64,000 bases of DNA from contig NZ_JAMXLE010000001.1 in NCBI RefSeq assembly GCF_024055895.1, forward strand, positions 1-64,000. The letters are read 5' to 3'. Source of the DNA: Rhizobium sp. L1K21 (lineage in GTDB: Bacteria; Pseudomonadota; Alphaproteobacteria; Rhizobiales; Rhizobiaceae). The notes beneath the pieces were generated by a model. That model was not told the origin of the DNA. It made no database searches and saw only the letters and a list, made by a program, of their open reading frames with translations. The translations under genes and the position numbers were made by a program. This document shows, one piece after another, positions 58,216 to 64,000 of this stretch. Every line of letters begins with the position of its first letter. Position 1 is the first letter of the stretch.

Positions 58216-59324
58216 TCCGCAGCCTCCTTGTGTTCGGTTGTAGCGGTGCCGGTTTGGGTTGCCTCATATTCGGCCCGCATGCGGCGAACGAGATCGAGTT
58301 CTGCCTGGAAGTCGACATAGTGCGGCAGCTTCAGGTGCTCGACGAAGCCGGTGGCCTGCACGTTGTCGGAATGCGAAATCACGAATTCCTCGTCCTGGGC
58401 GGGCGCGGTGATGTCCTCGCCGAATTCGCTTGCTCGCAGTGCCCGATCGACCAGCGACATGGCCATGGCCTTGCGCTCGGACTGACCGAAGACGAGACCG
58501 TAGCCGCGGGTAAACTGTGGCGGCTGCTTTGCCGAGCCCTTGAACTGGTTCACCATCTGGCATTCAGTGATCTGCACCTTACCGATGGAAACCGCGAAGC
58601 CGAGTTCGGGAATATCAACCTCGACATCCACGAGGCCGATGCGGATTTCACCGGCAAACGGGTGGGAGCGGGCATAGCCGCGCTGGGTGGAATAACCGAG
58701 CGCCAGCAGGAAACCTTCATCGCCGCGGGCCAGGGCCTGCAGGCGTTCGTCGCGGCCAAGCGGAAACTCCAGTGGCTCGCGGGTGATGTCTCCAGGTGTC
58801 GTCTCTTCTTCGCCCGGCTCTTCCATTTCGATCAAGCTTTCGCCAGCCAGAATATCGGCAACCCGCATGATGGGCTCATGGCCCGTTTCGGCTGTTATTG
58901 GCTCTTCGACCGGGCTATCGTTCAGCAGATCCGGGTCGAGCAGGCGATGGGTGTAGTCAAAGGTCGGGCCCAACAGCTGACCGCCGGGCAAATCCTTGTA
59001 CGTTGCCGAAATGCGACGCTCCACCAGCATTTCCCCGGTGTTGATCGGGTTCGAATAGCCGAAGCGCGGCAGTGTCGTGCGGTAGGCGCGCAGAATGAAG
59101 ATCGCCTCGATCATGTCGCCGCGCGCCTGGCGCATGGCCAATGCGGCCAGTGTTTTGTCGTAAAGCGAGGCCTCGGCCATGATCCGGTCTACAGACAGGG
59201 CAAGCTGGGCGACGATCTGTTCAACGCTAATGGCGGGGAGATTTCTGTCGCCCCGGCGGCGGTCGGCCAGCAGACGGTGGGCGTTGGAGATGGCGGCTTC
59301 GCCACCCTTGACAGCAACATACAT
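58212..59324 (-). CDS. phnI: C-P lyase subunit, nucleosidase-type
   Basis: A 370-aa protein, full length. With PhnG, PhnH and PhnL it forms ribose 1-methylphosphonate 5-triphosphate from ATP. Starts MYVAVKGGEAAI, as in other PhnI proteins. Confidence 0.95.
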   Translation of the reverse strand: MYVAVKGGEAAISNAHRLLADRRRGDRNLPAISVEQIVAQLALSVDRIMAEASLYDKTLAALAMRQARGDMIEAIFILRAYRTTLPRFGYSNPINTGEMLVERRISATYKDLPGGQLLGPTFDYTHRLLDPDLLNDSPVEEPITAETGHEPIMRVADILAGESLIEMEEPGEEETTPGDITREPLEFPLGRDERLQALARGDEGFLLALGYSTQRGYARSHPFAGEIRIGLVDVEVDIPELGFAVSIGKVQITECQMVNQFKGSAKQPPQFTRGYGLVFGQSERKAMAMSLVDRALRASEFGEDITAPAQDEEFVISHSDNVQATGFVEHLKLPHYVDFQAELDLVRRMRAEYEATQTGTATTEHKEAAE

Positions 59325-59327
59325 GTC

Positions 59328-59936
59328 TTAGACCTCCCTTTGTTTCAGCTGGGTTGAGCGTGGCAGGCACATGACGGTGCTGCCGCAGGTGAAGATCAAA
59401 TCGACGCCGCGCGGGAAGAGGCCGTGATTGGCGGACCATCGGCGGACGAAATTGTCCGGCAGGCCGGAAGGGCTCATGTCGATTTCGTTCTCAATACCTG
59501 GACCGGCTGCAACCAGCGCCTGCCCGCCTGTCAGTGCGGGCAGTTCAATGATGATCGTGGTCGAGCGATCCGGATATTCCTGCGTGCCGTTGGCAAATCC
59601 GAGAAAATCGGGCAGTGCTTCGCCAAGCCCCAGAAAGGCAAAATTTGCATTTGACATCGAGTGGGTAACCGGCGCACCGCTGTGAAAGCTGATCCAGCCC
59701 AAAGCGTCCTGCGCATACAGGGAAGGCGAAAGCCAAACGGACGTATCGGGGTCTGCCAGGCAAAGCAGTATCGCAGATTGGGCAGCCGAAAGTGCGCCCG
59801 GCGCCTTTGCCGGAGTTTCAAGCGTCTGGATCGTGCCGGGACGGGACATGGCGTCCATCAGGCCGCGAAATACGGCCTGGCTTTCGAATACGGCATCCTG
59901 AAAGCCGCCGTCGAGTGAAGCATTGGCAAGGGCCAT
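59328..59936 (-). CDS. phnH: C-P lyase subunit PhnH
   Basis: A 202-aa protein with the typical start (..GGFQDAVFESQAVFRGLMDAMSRPG). ATG 59936 shares a base with the phnG stop. Confidence 0.94.
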   Translation of the reverse strand: MALANASLDGGFQDAVFESQAVFRGLMDAMSRPGTIQTLETPAKAPGALSAAQSAILLCLADPDTSVWLSPSLYAQDALGWISFHSGAPVTHSMSNANFAFLGLGEALPDFLGFANGTQEYPDRSTTIIIELPALTGGQALVAAGPGIENEIDMSPSGLPDNFVRRWSANHGLFPRGVDLIFTCGSTVMCLPRSTQLKQREV

Positions 59937-60403
59937 CAATCGTCTCCTCTGACCATGGTGAAGAAGTTCACGCGGGTCGCGGCGGTCTCAGCGCGCTGTT
60001 TGTCTTCCCGGCTTTTGATGGTCGCTTCGGTTTCTTCCACGAAACGGGAAACCTTCGGCTTGAACGCGTCTCTCGTGCCAAGCGCGTCAATCACTGCCGA
60101 AAGCCGCACCGCATCACGGTCGCCGCCGAGCCGGTAGCCATGGCCAATCTCGCCGGTGGTCAGCCGCACGGTTGCGCGGGTGGCGGTCGCCTCGCCCAGA
60201 TTGAACACGGAGCCCGTTCCGCCCATGCGTCCGCGGATCATCACCAGACCCGTTTCCGGACCGCGCATCATCTGGAATTCCGGTTGCTCGTCCAAGTCTG
60301 CAAAAAATTGCTTCAGCCTGCCGAGGCTGGCATGGGCGAGGACTTCAATTGTCCGCTTTCGCGTTTGATCCGGCGTTTCCGGAAGCGCATTTTGCGTTTG
60401 CAT
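59936..60403 (-). CDS. phnG: C-P lyase subunit PhnG
   Basis: A 155-aa protein (..RTVEVLA-type start, MVRGPETGL-type core, RxGGTGSVFNLGEAT). First gene of the phn operon. Confidence 0.93.
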   Translation of the reverse strand: MQTQNALPETPDQTRKRTIEVLAHASLGRLKQFFADLDEQPEFQMMRGPETGLVMIRGRMGGTGSVFNLGEATATRATVRLTTGEIGHGYRLGGDRDAVRLSAVIDALGTRDAFKPKVSRFVEETEATIKSREDKQRAETAATRVNFFTMVRGDD

Positions 60404-60416
60404 TTGTACATTCCTT

Positions 60417-60434
60417 TGTCTATTTATATAGACA
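60417..60434. promoter_or_regulatory. Operator palindrome, likely for PhnF
   Basis: TGTCTAT-TTAT-ATAGACA, perfect 7-bp arms, lies 14 bp upstream of phnG and downstream of the Pho box promoter. The size and site fit a GntR/HutC-family repressor dimer. Confidence 0.65.
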
Positions 60435-60467
60435 TTTAAACCCTTGATGTATGGATAGCATCAGCAG

Positions 60468-60485
60468 GTGACAGAACGGTGACAG
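60468..60485 (-). promoter_or_regulatory. Pho box of the phnG promoter
   Basis: On the minus strand CTGTCAC-CGTT-CTGTCAC: two 7-bp repeats with 4-bp spacer, each 6/7 to the consensus. Ten bases further comes TATCCA as a -10. Confidence 0.75.
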
Positions 60486-60495
60486 GACCGAGAAA

Positions 60496-61251
60496 ATGAG
60501 TGCATTGCCGAAGGCCGGCCGGGTGATAGACCGGAAGAGCGGGGTTGCCGTCTGGCGGCAGATTGCCGACGAATTGCGCGCCGCGATTAACGGCGGCGAA
60601 TTTGGCGGGGAGGGCAAGCTGCCGGGCGAAATGGCGCTAGCAGAACGGTTTGGCGTTAACCGTCACACGGTTCGTGCCGCAATAGCCGCCCTTGCCAGCG
60701 AAGGTGTTGTAGAGGCCAGTCCGGGGCGGGGGACCCGCATCATCCGCAACATGCGGCTCAAGGTTCCCATCTCGCGGCGCACGCGTTTTTCGTCAGGGCT
60801 TTCCGATCAGGCAACGCGGCTTGAAATGAGTTTCGTGTCGAGCACGCTTGCGCCGGCTGCCACCGACGTCTGCGAGGCGTTGAATCTTGAGAACGGATCA
60901 ACCTGCCTGGTGCTGGAAACGGTAAGTCTCGTCGATGGCATTCCGGTGTCGGTCGGACGGCACCATTTTCCCACACCGCGTTTTGGCGAAATCGATCTTC
61001 ATTTCAGGCGGGAGCGGTCGATTACAAAGGCGTTCCGGGCCTGTGGGGTGGAGGATTATGTGCGCGCCTCCACGGAAATCACGGCCCGCCATGCCGATGA
61101 GGATGAGCGCCGTTGGCTCAAACTTGCGCCGGGTGCCATCGTTCTCGAGACGCTGGCCGTCAACAACGACCTTCAGGGCAATGCGATCCAGTTTTCCAAG
61201 ACCCGGTTTGCCTCAGACCGGGTGAGCTTGCGCGTGGGGTTCGAAGGATGA
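60496..61251 (+). CDS. phnF: GntR/HutC-family regulator of phn genes
   Basis: A 251-aa protein. N-terminal winged HTH (AERFGVNRHTVRAAIAALASEG), C-terminal UTRA ligand domain. Divergent from phnG, sharing a 92-bp region. Likely represses through the 60417-60434 site. Confidence 0.92.
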   Translation: MSALPKAGRVIDRKSGVAVWRQIADELRAAINGGEFGGEGKLPGEMALAERFGVNRHTVRAAIAALASEGVVEASPGRGTRIIRNMRLKVPISRRTRFSSGLSDQATRLEMSFVSSTLAPAATDVCEALNLENGSTCLVLETVSLVDGIPVSVGRHHFPTPRFGEIDLHFRRERSITKAFRACGVEDYVRASTEITARHADEDERRWLKLAPGAIVLETLAVNNDLQGNAIQFSKTRFASDRVSLRVGFEG

Positions 61252-61363
61252 CTGGACGCAAAGCGATCGGCTGAATCGGTCCCGCAGCTTGCTGCAGCCA
61301 TTGACGAAACTCTTCCTTGCCCGTTTTATCTAGCAGACGGGGTTGGTTTTTTGGGGCGCAATT

Positions 61364-62806
61364 ATGAGCAGAACTGTTCTCTGGCTGACGATGCTTGCAG
61401 CATTGCTGACATGTTCCGGGACCGTTGAGAGCTTTGCGGCGGCACGCATTGCGCTCGTCGTCGGCAATTCCGATTACAAGAATACATCGCAGCTTACCAA
61501 TCCGAAGAATGATGCAGCTCTGATGGCGGGCACTTTGGAGCAATCGGGTTTTGCTGTCACAAAGCTCATTGATGCCGATTATCGCACAATGAAAAAAGCG
61601 CTCCTTGATTTCGGCCGCCAGATGCGGGACGAGGAAACAGAGGCCAGTCTTTTCTACTATGCCGGCCATGGCGTGCAGATCAAAGGCGAGAACTACCTTG
61701 TTCCTGTGGATGCCACGATTACCAGCGAAGACGAGGTTGATCTGGAGACGATCAACGTCAACAGCTTTCTGCAGGTGATGAATTCGTCGCAGAGCCGGAT
61801 CAATATCGTCATACTGGATGCCTGCCGGAACAATCCGTTTGCGCGCTCCTTTCGGGCGGTCTCTCGCGGCCTGGCACCGGTTCAGGCTCCCAAAGGAACC
61901 TGGATTGCCTATGCAACGGCACCGGGCGATGTGGCCAGCGATGGCAGCGGCGGCAACAGCCCCTATACGCTCTCGCTCACCCAGGCGATCAACGAAGGCG
62001 CAGGAGAGCCAATCGAAACGGTTTTCAAGCGCGCCCGGCAGCGCGTGCTGCAGCTGACGGAGGAGGAGCAGGTGCCCTGGGAGACAAGCTCTATCACCGG
62101 CGACTTCTATTTCAGGCAAGACGCTTCAGACCAAGGTCGTCAGCAGGTCGTACCCGCTGCGCCGCAGGTTTCGGAATCTCCGGTTTCACAGGCTTTCGAG
62201 GCGGCGCGACGGGAGGGCTCGCAGGCAGCATGGAGTGCCTTCTTAAGCCGCTTCCCGGATGCCGATGTATCTTACCTGTCGCGGGCAAATGACGCTCTTT
62301 TTAAACTTAAACTCGCCGCGCTTTCCAAGGCCGCTACGAAACCCGACCGACCGTTTGCCAGTTGCGCCTACGCAACGCTTGGCACATTAAGTGGAGAGCT
62401 TTGCGCAACCTCCGTGCTGGACCCGCAATATGGAAACCGTTATGGCGGTGTCAATCTCGGCGACAACCAGTTGCGCACTGCCTGGGTGGAAGGCGTTGCG
62501 GGCGATGGTATAGGTCAGTCGGTGCTGATCAGTTTCGACAGCCCGAAGACAATCAACGGCATACGCCTGGTTAACGGTTATGCCAAAAATGGCGACATCT
62601 TTGCCAAGAACGGGCGCGTTCGCGAATTGCTGGTTGCGACGTCATCCGGCTACAGTCAGACAATTACGCTGCATGACAATTCAGACTGGCAGCGGCTCGA
62701 TCTGCCGCCATTGAACGATGTGAGCTGGATCATGCTGGAAATCGGCTCCGTCTATCGCGGGTCCAAATACAAAGACACGGCCATCAGCGAATTGCGGTTT
62801 GAGTGA
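61364..62806 (+). CDS. Secreted caspase-like protease with C-terminal glycan-binding-like domain
   Basis: A 480-aa protein. Signal peptide (1-~24), caspase-p20 domain with catalytic His in YYAGHG and Cys in LDACRNNP, a linker, and a ~125-residue C-terminal beta domain (YGGVNLGDNQLRTAWVEG..) like the F5/8-type C 'NADase-type glycan-binding' fold. Periplasmic. ATG 61364 after GGGG; stop overlaps the next ATG. Confidence 0.85.
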   Translation: MSRTVLWLTMLAALLTCSGTVESFAAARIALVVGNSDYKNTSQLTNPKNDAALMAGTLEQSGFAVTKLIDADYRTMKKALLDFGRQMRDEETEASLFYYAGHGVQIKGENYLVPVDATITSEDEVDLETINVNSFLQVMNSSQSRINIVILDACRNNPFARSFRAVSRGLAPVQAPKGTWIAYATAPGDVASDGSGGNSPYTLSLTQAINEGAGEPIETVFKRARQRVLQLTEEEQVPWETSSITGDFYFRQDASDQGRQQVVPAAPQVSESPVSQAFEAARREGSQAAWSAFLSRFPDADVSYLSRANDALFKLKLAALSKAATKPDRPFASCAYATLGTLSGELCATSVLDPQYGNRYGGVNLGDNQLRTAWVEGVAGDGIGQSVLISFDSPKTINGIRLVNGYAKNGDIFAKNGRVRELLVATSSGYSQTITLHDNSDWQRLDLPPLNDVSWIMLEIGSVYRGSKYKDTAISELRFE

Positions 62807-63495
62807 TGTCGCCGCTGCATCTGCTGCTGCTCATCGTGTTTTTTGTCATTGGCCAGAACGCCCAGGCCGATGACTTGCCGCGCGGATTCTCCTATCTGAA
62901 AAACATCGACCCCTCGATTGCGCAGGATATTCGCTACGCGGGAGAAGAGAATTTCACCGGCGGAAAGGTGCCTGGTTATTTGGCCGGGGAGTGCATCCTG
63001 GCCAGCCCTGCGGCGCGTGCACTCGGGGCGGTCCAGACTGAGCTTCGGGCGCAAGGGTTCGGATTGCTTGTCTATGACTGCTACCGGCCCAAAAAAGCGG
63101 TTTCCTATTTCATGAAATGGGCGAAAGGCAATCATGATACGAACCCAGGTTATCATCCCGATATTGCGGCAAGCAAGCTGTTCGAAAAAGGCTACATCGC
63201 CGCGCGATCCGGCCATTCCAGTGGCGATGCCGTGGACCTGACCCTGATAAACTTGAACAGCAGACAGCCAATCGAGATGGGAACCCGCTTCGACTTTTTC
63301 AGCCCGCTGAGCTGGACGCATTCATCCAAAATCAGCGCCGAGGCGCGGAAAAATCGCGCCATATTGGTCGATGTCATGGCGCGTCACGGATTTGGCAATT
63401 ACGCCCAGGAATGGTGGCACTTCAGCTATCGCCGGCCCTCATTCAAGGGCCAGTATTTCGATTTTCCGGTGACGCGGGCGCAGCCCCTTCGCTAA
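62806..63495 (+). CDS. D-alanyl-D-alanine dipeptidase, VanX/M15D family
   Basis: A 229-aa protein with a signal peptide (1-~20). Zinc and catalytic motifs SGHSSGDAVDLT and EWWHFSY are intact. Cleaves D-Ala-D-Ala in the periplasm; here more likely for wall recycling than vancomycin resistance. Confidence 0.9.
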   Translation: MSPLHLLLLIVFFVIGQNAQADDLPRGFSYLKNIDPSIAQDIRYAGEENFTGGKVPGYLAGECILASPAARALGAVQTELRAQGFGLLVYDCYRPKKAVSYFMKWAKGNHDTNPGYHPDIAASKLFEKGYIAARSGHSSGDAVDLTLINLNSRQPIEMGTRFDFFSPLSWTHSSKISAEARKNRAILVDVMARHGFGNYAQEWWHFSYRRPSFKGQYFDFPVTRAQPLR

Positions 63496-64000
63496 CCGCT
63501 AACGTTGACGACTTCGACGCGGCGGTTTTCTGCTGCGTCGGGATGGCTGCGGTTTTTCAGTCGCTCTTCGCCAAAACCGATCGCGATGAGACGGTGTTCG
63601 CTGATGCCGAAATGGGAAATCAGATAGTGGCGCACGGCGTCTGCCCGGCGCTCCGACAGGTCCATATTGTATTCGTCGCTACCCACCGCGTCGGTGTGTC
63701 CGTTCAACAGCAGTCGGGCATCGGCGAGCCGCGGATTGATCAGCGCCTCGCCCAGCGTGTTGAGATCGGGGATCGATTGGGGCGTAATCTCCGCCGAATC
63801 GTAGTTGAAGCCGATTTCGATATTGATCGATGGAAGGTTTGAATGGTCCATGATCTCGGCGACCTGCTGTTTCATCCGCACCGAAAGGCCGCGCTTGGGC
63901 AGCGTTCCCAGATATTCTGCGTCGCTCTTCGACAGGCTGGTACTGCCTTCTGCCGGCACAGCTTTTCCGAGTGTCAGTCCGCGGGTCGGGGGCTTCTTTG
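63492..64000 (-). CDS. OmpA-family protein, C-terminal part (5' end outside window)
   Basis: At least 169 codons remain open to the window edge. The OmpA domain shows FNYDSAEITPQ, NGHTDAVGSDEYNMDLSERRADAV and ENRRVEV, which bind peptidoglycan. Its stop overlaps the dipeptidase stop region by 4 bp in convergent order. It could be part of an outer-membrane or lipoprotein; the N-terminus would tell. Confidence 0.88.
   Translation of the reverse strand, partial: KKPPTRGLTLGKAVPAEGSTSLSKSDAEYLGTLPKRGLSVRMKQQVAEIMDHSNLPSINIEIGFNYDSAEITPQSIPDLNTLGEALINPRLADARLLLNGHTDAVGSDEYNMDLSERRADAVRHYLISHFGISEHRLIAIGFGEERLKNRSHPDAAENRRVEVVNVSG

Noticed and set aside
58137-59357. 406-codon open frame on the plus strand
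   Set aside because: Antisense shadow of phnI and phnJ.

Overview
The window reads as chromosomal DNA of an aerobic alphaproteobacterium of the Hyphomicrobiales (Brucella/Phyllobacterium/rhizobial type). Evidence for this is the gene order hupSLCDE-F-GHIJK-hypABFCDEX, known from rhizobia; the rhizobial phn layout (two phnE genes, DUF1045 protein, hexapeptide acyltransferase); ParB/RepB-type proteins of rhizobial islands; and a moderately GC-rich host sequence. I cannot name the species.

Layout. (1) 1-536: an initiator tRNA-Met gene (460-536) with a strong promoter and an odd leader holding two tandem ~121-bp units, each starting with the first 18 nt of the tRNA. (2) 537-20422: a genomic island inserted at the 3' end of that tRNA, bounded by 14-bp repeats (524-537 and 20409-20422). 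The tRNA's own terminator is stranded beyond the right end. Almost all island genes lie on the minus strand: a recombinase remnant joined to a truncated AAA ATPase, a PD-(D/E)XK-like protein, a defence-like operon (PLD-helicase, N6-adenine methylase, two small proteins, PD-(D/E)XK-like protein, AIPR/DGQHR-like protein, small HTH protein), a methyltransferase plus membrane-anchored protein, and a serine recombinase-ParB-ParB cassette with a divergent HTH gene. (3) 20631-42313: a complete uptake [NiFe]-hydrogenase locus: H2 sensor HupUV, the structural operon hupSLCDE, hupF-K, hypABFCDE, hypX, and the HupR/HupT two-component pair. Two sigma-54 promoters (23303, 28674) sharing an upstream palindrome tie the operons to HupR. 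(4) 42320-48197: an alpha/beta hydrolase and an uncharacterised five-gene group (MDR dehydrogenase, degenerate 6-carboxytetrahydropterin synthase homologue, glycosyltransferase, methyltransferase, RibD-type reductase), then a cytochrome b561-like protein. (5) 48232-61251: a carbon-phosphorus lyase locus, phnF divergent from phnGHIJKL-acyltransferase-phnCDE1E2-DUF1045-phnM-phnN, with Pho boxes and a PhnF-type operator. (6) 61364-64000: a caspase-like protein, a VanX-type dipeptidase and the 3' part of an OmpA-family gene.

How the genes work together. HupUV senses H2 and signals through HupT to HupR, which with sigma-54 should switch on the hydrogenase and its Hyp/Hup maturation factors. HypX supplies the active-site CO in air. 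PhnCDE imports phosphonates, PhnGHIJKLMN converts them to phosphoribosyl compounds, and the DUF1045 2H-phosphoesterase-like protein may stand in for the missing PhnP. The island probably gives phage defence. The least explained systems are the island's helicase-methylase operon, the recombinase-ParB cassette, and the pterin-like gene group at 43514-47520.
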